Positions 42,916 to 51,542 of a stretch of DNA of 64,000 bases are shown piece by piece; position 1 is the stretch's first letter; every line of letters begins with the position of its first letter. This DNA is from SIG78 sp045635745 (GTDB taxonomy: Bacteria > Verrucomicrobiota > Lentisphaeria > Victivallales > Victivallaceae), in the NCBI GenBank assembly GCA_045635745.1, contig JAZTWG010000061.1, positions 23,273-87,272 on the forward strand. Direction: 5' to 3'. The translations under genes and the position numbers were made by a program. A model generated the notes under the pieces. The model searched no databases, was not told the origin of the DNA, and saw nothing but the letters and a program-made list of their open reading frames with translations.

Positions 42916-44493
42916 TTATTTGTCAAAACATTTGCTGATATGTTCTTTACTCATGGGGCGGGTCAACAGACTTACGATCACCAGCATTGCCAGCGAAAGC
43001 GGCAGCGCATAGCACAAAGTATCCACAAAAGGCATAGGAAATGTGCTGATAAGTTCGTTGCACCCGAAAAGTTTTCTGCAGATCCCCAGCGCCTGCGATT
43101 CACTGCGGTGCAGAAATGTCAAACCGAAAAGACTTACCGCCGATCCGGTGATGATACTGGCCCATACTCCCGGCAGAGTGGCGCGTTTCCAGTAAATCGC
43201 CGCAATATATGCCGGCAGAAATGCCGCAGCGCACACACCGAAAAATATCGCTGTGCCGCGCGCCACGATTCCGGCGGGAAAGATGTATGCCACCACGATA
43301 CTGCCGGCTATCCCCAGCACGATCCCCAGCCGGGTGATCTTCCGGCTGTCGCCCTTATCGCCGCGCAGAGTCCGGCAGAGGTCATACCCCAGCGAACTGC
43401 CGTTGACATGCACCAGCGAACTCAAAGTCGACATAGCCGCCGAAAGCAGCGTAAGCATAAATATATAGACAAAAGCCTTGGGCATTGCTGCATCGATAAA
43501 CCGGGGAATGATCAAATCTGCATTGCCTTTGGCCGCCGTAATGGCGATCACGCCCTCATGCTTGAAAAACCATACATTGGCCAGCGCACCCACCACATAG
43601 GCGATCCCGGCCGTGCAGAGAATGAAAACCGATCCGACCAGAATGGCACGGTTGAGCTGTTTGCCGCTTTTAACGGTCATAAAACGCACCGCCAGCTGCG
43701 GCTGGGCCAGCGCGCCGATCCCCACTCCGAGAATCAAACTGGAAATCAGAGTCCACGACCATTGCGAGTTCCAGCGCGGCATACTTGTCCACCCCTCATG
43801 CCCCAGCGCGGCAAGATCGGCCGGCACCAGATGTTTGAGATCAGTAAGCGCCTGATGTGCTGAAATAAATCCGCCCAGTTCATGATAGGTCATAGCCAGG
43901 AGCGAAAGCATCCCCAGCACCATCACCACCCCCAGCAGGGCATCCACATACATAACACCTTTTATGCCGCCGAAGCCTACATAAATGGACACCACCACCG
44001 CAAAAATAAAGAGTGCCGCGTTGTAATCCACCCCCAGCGCCTGTTCCACAAAACGCGCTCCGCCGATCAGTACCACACCGGAGTAAATGGGCATAAAAAC
44101 CACAATGATCGCCGCCATCAGCACCTTGATATTGCGCGATTGAAACCGCATCCCGATAAATTCCGGAAAAGTATTGGCATCCAATTTCTGCCCGATCCTC
44201 CGGGTGCGTTTGCCGAATACCAGAAACGCAATCAGCACCCCCACAGCAATATTCATGAAAGGCAGCCAGAGCAGCCCCAGCCCGAACAAACCGGCCATTC
44301 CGCCGAAACCCACAATAGCCGAAGTACTTATAAACGCCGCCCCGTAGCTCATGGCCATGACAAAAGGATGCACCGAATTGCCGCCCACAAGATAATCTTT
44401 GGCACTGCGGGTGGAGCGGTAGCCGTAATAGCTCAAAAAAGCCACCGCCGCCAGAAATACCGCAATTATCACGCTCAACAGAAGAGTATTCAT
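42916..44493 (-). CDS. Sodium:solute symporter (SSS family)
   Basis: 525 residues with about 13 membrane helices. The SSS signature SYGAAFISTSAIVGFGGMAGLFG lies near 50-70. GGIKGVMYVDALLGVVM and ALAQPQLAVRFMTVKSGKQL are further family segments. It takes up organic solutes with Na+. It shares a transcript with iorAB and with a 41-residue accessory protein just upstream (4-bp ATGA overlap). The substrate may be an aryl acid or an amino acid processed by IorAB, which is inference. Confidence 0.88.
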   Translation of the reverse strand: MNTLLLSVIIAVFLAAVAFLSYYGYRSTRSAKDYLVGGNSVHPFVMAMSYGAAFISTSAIVGFGGMAGLFGLGLLWLPFMNIAVGVLIAFLVFGKRTRRIGQKLDANTFPEFIGMRFQSRNIKVLMAAIIVVFMPIYSGVVLIGGARFVEQALGVDYNAALFIFAVVVSIYVGFGGIKGVMYVDALLGVVMVLGMLSLLAMTYHELGGFISAHQALTDLKHLVPADLAALGHEGWTSMPRWNSQWSWTLISSLILGVGIGALAQPQLAVRFMTVKSGKQLNRAILVGSVFILCTAGIAYVVGALANVWFFKHEGVIAITAAKGNADLIIPRFIDAAMPKAFVYIFMLTLLSAAMSTLSSLVHVNGSSLGYDLCRTLRGDKGDSRKITRLGIVLGIAGSIVVAYIFPAGIVARGTAIFFGVCAAAFLPAYIAAIYWKRATLPGVWASIITGSAVSLFGLTFLHRSESQALGICRKLFGCNELISTFPMPFVDTLCYALPLSLAMLVIVSLLTRPMSKEHISKCFDK

Positions 44494-44615
44494 TTTACTT
44501 CTCCTGAATCATCACCGGAATTATAACAGACAATCCCGTAAACAACGCAGATCAGCGTCACTGCAATATTGGCACAATAGGCCACCGCCACCCACGGATC
44601 ACTCATTCCCAACAT
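44490..44615 (-). CDS. Symporter small accessory protein (41 residues)
   Basis: Short ORF of 41 codons, ATG at 44615 and stop TGA overlapping the symporter ATG (ATGA). The product begins MLGMSDPWVAVAYCAN, has one membrane helix (about 8-31) and a charged tail. This matches the layout of small subunits that accompany SSS and NSS transporters (opening MLGxxDPWVWLAY..., ending near VVYGxxxWN). The start could also be the Met at 44606. Function by analogy: stabilises or modulates the symporter. Confidence 0.75.
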   Translation of the reverse strand: MLGMSDPWVAVAYCANIAVTLICVVYGIVCYNSGDDSGEVK

Positions 44616-44825
44616 AAAAACCGTTTCCGCTACGCAAATTTGTTGACTTTATAATAAATAATAATTCGCAAAGCAGTAATATAGCACTGGTCAGGGGGTT
44701 CGGCAAATTTTTTTTTCCGGTTTACGCAAAAGCCCGGCAATCCGGACTTTTTTTTATGATTTTTCTTGAAAAATACAATAAAAGGTGTATTTGTAAAGAA
44801 TATCTGTTCTCTTTAAGGATACAGC

Positions 44826-44855
44826 TTGACAAGGCGTTAACATTCAAAATATTAT
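44826..44855 (+). promoter_or_regulatory. Promoter for the TPR-protein gene
   Basis: TTGACA (44826-44831), an 18-bp spacer and TATTAT (44850-44855). The roughly 300-bp gap upstream to the symporter genes is AT-rich and shows no other gene. Confidence 0.6.
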
Positions 44856-44913
44856 ATTTGCACGGCACAAGCGGCAAAGCGTTATCACAGCCGGTGCCGG
44901 CGGGGTAGAAATT

Positions 44914-46299
44914 ATGAGAGAAAAAAATTTGAAAGATGTCCATGCAGGGATCCGGGATTTTTACAACCGGGCCATGGAATTTGAGCGCAAAAAGAACTGG
45001 GATTTTGCCATCAGCTGCATGCTGGAAGTTGTCGTGCGCGTACCGGCGTTTTTCGAGGCCCGTACCAAACTGCGCGGTTACGAAAAAGAATTTACCAAAA
45101 CCCTGACGGGAGCCGCTCCCTACACCGCCATACTCCGCGGAGTGCTGGCATTGCCGAAAATCAAAAAACTTACCGTTACCAGCCCGATCGATGCCGTCAG
45201 CGAATGCGAAAAGATTTTGTCGTTAAATCTTAATAACCCCATTATAATCAACGCACTTGCCGATGCGGCAATCAAGGCCGATGCGGCCAATATCGCCATC
45301 GAGGCCATGCAGATACTGCGCGAATATCAGCCCGGCAACGTGGCGGTGATGCGTAAACTTGCTCATTGCTACCGGCTGGATGGTCAGGGTATGGAATCGC
45401 TGAAAGTGTATCAGTATCTTGCCAGCAAGAATCCAAAAGACAATAAAATCATGGCGGAATTGCGCGAAGCCTCCGCTTTTGCCACCCAGCAGAAGGCTGC
45501 GTGGGAAAAAGAAAGTCTTGCCAGCAAAGGCAAAAGCGTTAAAGATGATGCCCTCACCATCCAGTTGGCCGAAGGTACTTTGCGCGATGCCGACCACGCC
45601 CGGACATTGATCAAGCTTTACAGCAAAGAACTTGCAGAAAATGAATCCGATGAAATGCGTAAAAAGCTGGCCGAAGCCTATATCGTTGTAGGCGATTACG
45701 ATCAGGCGATCACCCTTCTGGAACTGGTTGCCGAGCACCTGCCCGCACTTGACCCGACACTGGATAAACAAATAGAGCGCACCTATCTGGCCAAATACAA
45801 CCTTATTGTTGACGATCTGCGCAAAAAAGCGGCAGCCGATCCGGCATTTGCCGGAAATCTGGCCGAAGCCGAACAGTTCCTGCTGGATTTCCGTATCGAG
45901 CGTGCCGAAAAGCGTTCGCACGCCTACCCCGCAGAAGCGGCGCTGCACTACGATCTGGGTTCGATCTATGCCGACGCCAGGCGCTACGAAGAAGCCGCCG
46001 TTGAGCTCAACGAAGCCGCACAAAGTCCCCAGCGCCGCACCCAGAGTCTGGCCCGGCTCGGCAGCTGCTCGCTGGAACAGGGCAAATACGAAGAAGCAAT
46101 CAAGTTCTGCGAAGATGCCATGGCGGAAATGGTGCGTATGGACCGCCATAAATTTGCGGTCATGTATGACCGGGCAAGCGCGCTGGAAGCGCTGGGACGC
46201 AAAGAAGAAGCGCTGGCAGCATTTCAGGAAATCTACCGCAATAACGCCCGTTTCAAAGATGTCACGTCAAGAATACAGACATTGGGCGGCGAAGTTTGA
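44914..46299 (+). CDS. TPR (tetratricopeptide) repeat protein
   Basis: 461 residues, all helical, no signal peptide or membrane segment. The N-terminal region (about 10-75) reads FYNRAMEFERKKNWDFAISCMLEVVVRVP. A central region has repeats such as VAVMRKLAHCYRLDGQGMESLKVYQYLA. The C-terminal repeats (about 345-440) include AALHYDLGSIYADARRYEEAAVELNEA and SLARLGSCSLEQGKYEEAIKFCEDA. A long charged stretch (about 185-260) interrupts them. A scaffold function is likely; partners are unknown. It has its own promoter. The next gene, 154 bp downstream, encodes a Thr-rich membrane protein, and the two may function together. Confidence 0.8.
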   Translation: MREKNLKDVHAGIRDFYNRAMEFERKKNWDFAISCMLEVVVRVPAFFEARTKLRGYEKEFTKTLTGAAPYTAILRGVLALPKIKKLTVTSPIDAVSECEKILSLNLNNPIIINALADAAIKADAANIAIEAMQILREYQPGNVAVMRKLAHCYRLDGQGMESLKVYQYLASKNPKDNKIMAELREASAFATQQKAAWEKESLASKGKSVKDDALTIQLAEGTLRDADHARTLIKLYSKELAENESDEMRKKLAEAYIVVGDYDQAITLLELVAEHLPALDPTLDKQIERTYLAKYNLIVDDLRKKAAADPAFAGNLAEAEQFLLDFRIERAEKRSHAYPAEAALHYDLGSIYADARRYEEAAVELNEAAQSPQRRTQSLARLGSCSLEQGKYEEAIKFCEDAMAEMVRMDRHKFAVMYDRASALEALGRKEEALAAFQEIYRNNARFKDVTSRIQTLGGEV

Positions 46300-46453
46300 A
46301 ATTTCTGTTAAAAAAAGCTTTTTTTGCCAAAAAAGTTGCAATTTCCCGCAGTTTGCGCCTTTTATTATTTGCCATTTTGCAAATGCCGGGTTATATTCAG
46401 ATTTGTAATAGTGTTTTTTAATAACAAAAATAACGGAAGCACAGGATAGTTTT

Positions 46454-48004
46454 ATGGCAGAAGTAAACAATCTTCCGGAAGCCGAAGACACCAAGACCAA
46501 AGTTACGGCCAGAGTCAGCGGCGATATGCCCGGCAAAAAAGCGCCGGCAATTGATTTGGGTTCAACAGAAGATACCAAAACCAAAGTTACAGCCAAAATC
46601 AGTGGCGATACACCCGGCAAAAAAGCGCCGGCAATTGATTTGCAAACGCCTGCTCCGGCAGCAAATGCTCCGGCAGAAGCGCCGAAAACCGCACCGGCCA
46701 ACACTATGACCGGCCGTACAATGAAGCTTCAGGGTCTGGCGGGGCTGGCCAATCCGGCACCGGCGGTGGCTCCGGCCCCCAGCGCGGCTCCGGTGGCTCC
46801 GGCTCCGGCTCCGGCAGCAGATGATACGCGTACCCGTCGCACGGTAAAGCTTGCCTCTCTGGCATCGGCACCGGCTATCAAGCCGTTGGATCTTTCCACA
46901 CCCGATCCGGCCAAGAAAGCTCCGACAGTTGTCCAGCCCCCCCCGGAACAGGCAAATTCGGCAAACACGGTAACCCGCCGCACTCAAAAGCTCGAAGCGC
47001 TTGATACTCAAGAAGTTGCTGCCATTGAAGAAGCTATCGACACTGCTACTAAAAAAGCGGCAAAGATCAACGCCGTAGCCGCAGCTCCGGCTCCGCAAAC
47101 GCTTAATAAAGCTGCAGGCGCCTCCCGCCATACCATAAAAGTTGAAGGTATTGCCCCCGGCAATATACCTTCGGCAGCTGCGGCAGCCAATCCCAAAACC
47201 GTTCAGATCCAGGCTCCGGCTCCGGCCGCAGCAACTGTCGATCCGGCGGCAAAAGATAACGGCCCCAAAACCATTCAGGTGGCAGGAGTTGCACCGGCCA
47301 CAGTTTCGGCCGTTGAACTCAATGCAGTCAAAAAAGATGACCCCAAAACTATACAGATCAGTGCACCGACCGCAGCTCCGGCAGAAGATACGACTACGCG
47401 CAAAGCGGCCGTGGTAACTGCCCCGGCCGCAGCTCCGGCGGAAGAAAAATTCAAAGCCGCTAATGTGGATGATACAGTAAAACTTCAGCGTCCCGCTCCC
47501 CGTCCGGCCATGCCCGGCTCAGTAGCCCCGGCGGCACAGGCCGGAGCTCCGGCAGCAGGCGGCATCAAGCTCAACAAGCCCAAACCGGTACCGAAACCGG
47601 AGCCCAAACCGGAACCCAAAGTTGAAGAAGAAAAACCGGCCGAAGAAAAGCCCGCAGAAAATGCAGCTGAAAAGCCGGCCGAACCCACCGGCAATCTGGG
47701 TAAAGACCAGACTCCGCCCAAAAAGAAAAAGGGTCTCAAGGTCAATACCGATGCAATCAAAGATCTCGGCAGCTCACCGGCTGCGGCAACAGCCGGCGTT
47801 GCGGCGCCTTCAGTAGTTGGTGGAGCGTTGCCGCCCAAAGCGCCGCCGGAATCTACCGGAATCAATGTATCATTTGCGATTTTTGCAATATTTGCACTGA
47901 TTTTGCTGGTCTTTGTGGCGCTGGTATCCGGCGGCGATTATCTGAAGATCTGGCAGGGTCAGACGGCTGATCCGGGCAAAGCTCTGATCTCGCTTTTCAA
48001 ATAA
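46454..48004 (+). CDS. Pro/Ala/Thr-rich repeat protein with C-terminal membrane anchor
   Basis: 516 residues, no named family recognised. Two 28-residue tandem repeats (nucleotides 46484-46567 and 46568-46651, EDTKTKVTA...PGKKAPAIDL) open it. A long Pro/Ala linker follows with many TRRTVKL-, TRRTQKL-, KTIQV- and DDTVKL-like motifs at 20-40-residue spacing. A (K)PEPKPEPK-type stretch and KKKKGL precede a single hydrophobic helix near 470-492, then a short tail. The repeated Thr motifs resemble phosphosites for FHA domains, which is speculation. It is likely tethered to the membrane with the disordered N-terminus in the cytoplasm. Confidence 0.7.
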   Translation: MAEVNNLPEAEDTKTKVTARVSGDMPGKKAPAIDLGSTEDTKTKVTAKISGDTPGKKAPAIDLQTPAPAANAPAEAPKTAPANTMTGRTMKLQGLAGLANPAPAVAPAPSAAPVAPAPAPAADDTRTRRTVKLASLASAPAIKPLDLSTPDPAKKAPTVVQPPPEQANSANTVTRRTQKLEALDTQEVAAIEEAIDTATKKAAKINAVAAAPAPQTLNKAAGASRHTIKVEGIAPGNIPSAAAAANPKTVQIQAPAPAAATVDPAAKDNGPKTIQVAGVAPATVSAVELNAVKKDDPKTIQISAPTAAPAEDTTTRKAAVVTAPAAAPAEEKFKAANVDDTVKLQRPAPRPAMPGSVAPAAQAGAPAAGGIKLNKPKPVPKPEPKPEPKVEEEKPAEEKPAENAAEKPAEPTGNLGKDQTPPKKKKGLKVNTDAIKDLGSSPAAATAGVAAPSVVGGALPPKAPPESTGINVSFAIFAIFALILLVFVALVSGGDYLKIWQGQTADPGKALISLFK

Positions 48005-48041
48005 TCAGGCAAAAAAGCAACTACACTTAATATTATGGCTC

Positions 48042-48064
48042 AAGCGCGGCAATGCCGCGCTTTT
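48042..48064 (+). terminator. Terminator after the Thr-rich protein gene
   Basis: Perfect AAGCGCGGC-AAT-GCCGCGCTT stem (48042-48062) followed by TTG. Confidence 0.75.
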
Positions 48065-48120
48065 GTCTGCAATGACTCATTGAGAGTCGATTGAAATTTT
48101 TATATACAGGAGATAAAATC

Positions 48121-49491
48121 ATGGCACTCTGGGGTGGACGTTTCAGCGAAACCGGACGGGAAGAATTGACCAAATTTTCCGAATCCATTTCTTTCGATAA
48201 AAGATTGTACAAACACGATATAATGGGCAGCAAAGCGCACGTTACCATGCTGGCGGCGCAGAATATCATTCCGCAGGCGACCGCCGAAGCGATCAAGGCC
48301 AAACTTGATGATATCCGGGGTATGATCGAACGCAATGAAATCGAGTTCAAGGCTGAATTGGAAGATATCCATATGCATATTGAATCCACCCTGATCGCCG
48401 CATTGGGCGACGAAGGCGCTCGTCTGCACAGTGCCCGCAGCCGCAACGATCAGGTGGCGCTGGATATACGCTTGTATCTGCGTGATGAGCTCGATTGCAT
48501 TATTGAAGGCATCCGTTCGTTCCAGAAAGCACTGGTCGATCTTGCCGACGCCAATAAAACGGTGATCCTGCCGGGATTCACCCATTTGCAGCACGCCCAG
48601 GTGGTATTGTTTGCCCATCATCTGCTGGCGTATGTGGAAATGCTCGACCGCGATGCAGAGCGTTTGAGCGATTGCCGCAAACGCATAAATGTCATGCCGC
48701 TGGGTTCGGGAGCGCTGGCCGGATCAACCCTGCCGATCGACCGTGAATTCGTCTGCCGTCAGCTGAATTTTTCGCGCGTTACCCGCAACAGTATGGATGC
48801 AGTTGCCGACCGCGACTTTGCCATCGAAACAGCGTCGGCATTGGCGATTTTCGGCATGCATGTCTCGCGTTTGAGCGAAGATATCATACTCTGGAGCAGC
48901 CAGGAATTCAACTTTATTGAGCTTGCCGATGCGTTTTGTACCGGTTCAAGCCTGATGCCGCAAAAGAAAAATCCCGATGTGGCAGAGCTCTCGCGCGGCA
49001 AAACTGCCCGTCTGTACGGCGATCTGACTGCACTGCTGACCTTGTGCAAAGGCCTGCCGCTGACCTATAACCGCGATTTGCAGGAAGACAAAATACCACT
49101 GTTCGATGCTATTGATACGGCACATGCCATACTGATGGTCTACCCGCCGATGATCGCCACAATGAATGTCCACGCCGGGCGTATGCGTGAAATGGCCGCC
49201 GATCCGGCATTGATGGCTACCGATGTGGCGGAAAAACTCGTGGAACTGGGCGTACCGTTCCGCACCGCGCACCACCGGGTGGGCAGTCTGGTGAAATATT
49301 GCCGCGAAAATGACAAAGCGCTTGACGAAGTTACGCTCGAAGAAATGCAGATAACCATACCGGAAGCGACCGCGGAATTTCTGAAGCTTTTTGATCCCGA
49401 AGAAAGCGTCGCCAAGCGCGAAATCGTTGGCGGTACCGGTTATAAAGCGGTTGCAAGCCAGCTGGAATACTGGAAAAAACAACTTCAATAA
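48121..49491 (+). CDS. argH: Argininosuccinate lyase
   Basis: Last step of arginine synthesis: argininosuccinate to arginine and fumarate. 456 residues starting at the ATG 3 bp after AGGAGATAAA (the in-frame start at 48091 has no ribosome site). The ARSRNDQVALD segment, TRNSMDAVADRDF and the fumarase/lyase signature GSSLMPQKKNPD carry the catalytic Ser and Lys. Length is standard. A terminator separates it from the preceding gene; the next gene follows after 75 bp. argG is not nearby. Confidence 0.95.
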   Translation: MALWGGRFSETGREELTKFSESISFDKRLYKHDIMGSKAHVTMLAAQNIIPQATAEAIKAKLDDIRGMIERNEIEFKAELEDIHMHIESTLIAALGDEGARLHSARSRNDQVALDIRLYLRDELDCIIEGIRSFQKALVDLADANKTVILPGFTHLQHAQVVLFAHHLLAYVEMLDRDAERLSDCRKRINVMPLGSGALAGSTLPIDREFVCRQLNFSRVTRNSMDAVADRDFAIETASALAIFGMHVSRLSEDIILWSSQEFNFIELADAFCTGSSLMPQKKNPDVAELSRGKTARLYGDLTALLTLCKGLPLTYNRDLQEDKIPLFDAIDTAHAILMVYPPMIATMNVHAGRMREMAADPALMATDVAEKLVELGVPFRTAHHRVGSLVKYCRENDKALDEVTLEEMQITIPEATAEFLKLFDPEESVAKREIVGGTGYKAVASQLEYWKKQLQ

Positions 49492-49566
49492 AATGTGAAG
49501 CACTCTCCGGCAGGAGATCGTCTACTGCCGGAAAAATCATTCAACAGCGTACCCAGGAGTATATTT

Positions 49567-50295
49567 ATGGATGTAAAGTATCTGCTCGGCTCGGTGGCAA
49601 ATGAGGCTGTAAAACTTGGTGCATCCGGCAATTTGCTTGCAGGAGTCCGGCTGACCGGCGCGGTCAACGGTGAACGCGGCGAAGGCTATTGGCTCTGTTA
49701 CGAAGATAATCTGGTTTTGCTCTATCGCATACTGGGGCAGACAACTTACACCGGCTGCTGTGCAGAGCTTGCGGAGTGGAGTTTTACCGATTACCGCGAA
49801 GAAAAATACGCTTTAATGCTGACAGCCTCATCAGCCGGGGTATCTTATAATTTTGAATTCACCCCGGCAGAGCGCGAATCTGCGGAAAATATTTTGAATG
49901 CCATAAATGCTTCCCACGCCGAACCGCAGACACTCTATCCGGAAAAAACGCTGACAATGGCAGGATTGTTTTATTTTCTTGCCGCAGGGAACCACGAAAA
50001 ATACGCATTAAATCTGCTGGGCAAAGAGCTTTTCCGGGCAGGCAGAAAATATGCTTCGCACAACACCTTGCCGGATCTGTTGAGCAGAGCCAATGAACTT
50101 TTCAGCCCGGAGCAGAAAAATTCTGTGCTGATAAATCTTATCGAACAACGCATGAGCGATAATCTCTGGACCAGCGAAGAAGCCGCCGCATTGCGCGAAT
50201 TGGCCGATGTCTGGGGCATAACTCCGGAGCAATTCAACTCATACTCGCAAATGCTGCTGCTCCGCAGCCGGCTCGGCGAACTTTTCAACAGTTGA
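49567..50295 (+). CDS. Hypothetical protein with TerB-like C-terminal helical domain
   Basis: 242 residues from the ATG preceded by AGGAG (an earlier in-frame GTG at 49495 is less likely). The N-terminal half (about 1-115) looks like a small beta domain of unknown type, possibly PH-like. The C-terminal half (about 120-242) is helical. Its segment SEEAAALRELADVWGITPEQFNSY resembles TerB/DjlA-type domains. The resemblance was judged by eye and could be wrong. It follows argH on the same strand but need not be functionally linked. Confidence 0.6.
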   Translation: MDVKYLLGSVANEAVKLGASGNLLAGVRLTGAVNGERGEGYWLCYEDNLVLLYRILGQTTYTGCCAELAEWSFTDYREEKYALMLTASSAGVSYNFEFTPAERESAENILNAINASHAEPQTLYPEKTLTMAGLFYFLAAGNHEKYALNLLGKELFRAGRKYASHNTLPDLLSRANELFSPEQKNSVLINLIEQRMSDNLWTSEEAAALRELADVWGITPEQFNSYSQMLLLRSRLGELFNS

Positions 50296-50334
50296 CCGGC
50301 TGACGATTGCATTTTTGCAACACTGTATAACAAA

Positions 50335-50371
50335 AACGGCACACGGGTAAAATATATACCCATGTGCCGTT
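50335..50371. terminator. Bidirectional terminator between converging genes
   Basis: Arms AACGGCACACGGGTA (50335-50349) and TACCCATGTGCCGTT (50357-50371) pair with one mismatch and a 7-base loop. T/A-rich flanks lie on both sides. Confidence 0.7.
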
Positions 50372-50386
50372 ATAATTTGTATATTT

Positions 50387-51523
50387 TTACAAATTGCGCA
50401 TCAGCTGCAATGCCAGCTTGCAGCCGTCGTAAAGACTTGCCACTTCAAGTTTTTCTTCACGGGTGTGACAGCCGGAGCCGCGTACTACACCAAAGCAGAT
50501 TGCCGGGATCCCCATGGAAAGCGGTATATTGCAGTCGGTCGAGCTGCTGCCGCTGAACGCTTCGATACCGAGCGCATCTTTAAGCGCATTCAGATAACGG
50601 TTCCGCAGAACAGTCATTTTTTCTTCATCCACCGGAATACCGCAAGGCCGTTCGCCGAGGAGTTCCACTTCCACGGTCACGCCCATGGAACGGTACATTT
50701 CCACGGTGTTGTTGAACATCACGCGCATTTTTTCCAGACACTCATAGTTGTCGGAGCGGTACTCGTAAAGCATTTCCGCATCCTGGGCAATGGTGTTGAC
50801 CGAAGTACCGCCGGAAATGCCGCCGACATTGTAAGTGGTGCGGCTGTTGTCGATTTGCGGCACTTTGACCGTGTAAAGCGCACAGATCATGCTCGAAAGC
50901 ACATGGATGGCGTTGCGGTTGCCAAATGCTCCGTAGCTGTGGCCGCCTTCGGTTCTGATTGTGACCTTGTAACGGTGCGAACCCACCGCCTTGTTTACAT
51001 AGCGGTTCATGCATGACGAGTCAAAAGAGATGAACTCTTTGACCCGTTTGCCGTAATCTTTCATGATCTGGCGTGTGCCTTTGAGATTGCCCAGACCCTC
51101 TTCGCAGGAGTTGGCAATAAAAAGCACGCACTTATTGCCGGGATCGCAATTATTGAGGTAATAGCGCGAACATGCCATCAGCACTGACAGATTGGCCGTA
51201 TCATCGACCACGCCGGGCGAATGCATGAAGCCGTCTTTTTCCACAAAAGGCATGGGCTCGGTATCGGGAAAAACCGTATCGGTATGCGCCATGACGATGG
51301 TTATATCGTTGGAGCCGTTGTCATTGATGGGGGCGATCACATTGAGAGCCTCATCGATAAAAACATTCTTAAAACCGTTATCGGTAAACCATTTGCAACA
51401 GTACTCCGCACGCAGCTCTTCATGGTGCGATGGCGCGGGCAGTTTGCAGAGATCGCGGACGATCTGCGCGGCATCGGCATAGCATATTTCGGCATAGTCC
51501 AGCAGTTTTTTATCAATAGCCAT
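50387..51523 (-). CDS. M20-family metallopeptidase
   Basis: 378 residues from the ATG preceded by AAGGA; an upstream in-frame ATG at 51553 is less likely. Dinuclear zinc signatures: AHTDTVFP (His and Asp, near 80), GVVDDTANLSVL with the bridging Asp, SCEEGLG with the catalytic Glu, and a late GCHTREEK His. Members are di-/tripeptidases, amidohydrolases or deacetylases (PepT/YgeY-like). It is the third gene of a unit with CapA and an isomerase (gaps of 18-19 bp), so it may act on a peptide or acyl-amino acid product. Confidence 0.86.
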   Translation of the reverse strand: MAIDKKLLDYAEICYADAAQIVRDLCKLPAPSHHEELRAEYCCKWFTDNGFKNVFIDEALNVIAPINDNGSNDITIVMAHTDTVFPDTEPMPFVEKDGFMHSPGVVDDTANLSVLMACSRYYLNNCDPGNKCVLFIANSCEEGLGNLKGTRQIMKDYGKRVKEFISFDSSCMNRYVNKAVGSHRYKVTIRTEGGHSYGAFGNRNAIHVLSSMICALYTVKVPQIDNSRTTYNVGGISGGTSVNTIAQDAEMLYEYRSDNYECLEKMRVMFNNTVEMYRSMGVTVEVELLGERPCGIPVDEEKMTVLRNRYLNALKDALGIEAFSGSSSTDCNIPLSMGIPAICFGVVRGSGCHTREEKLEVASLYDGCKLALQLMRNL

Positions 51524-51542
51524 AACTTGAAAATCCTTATTT

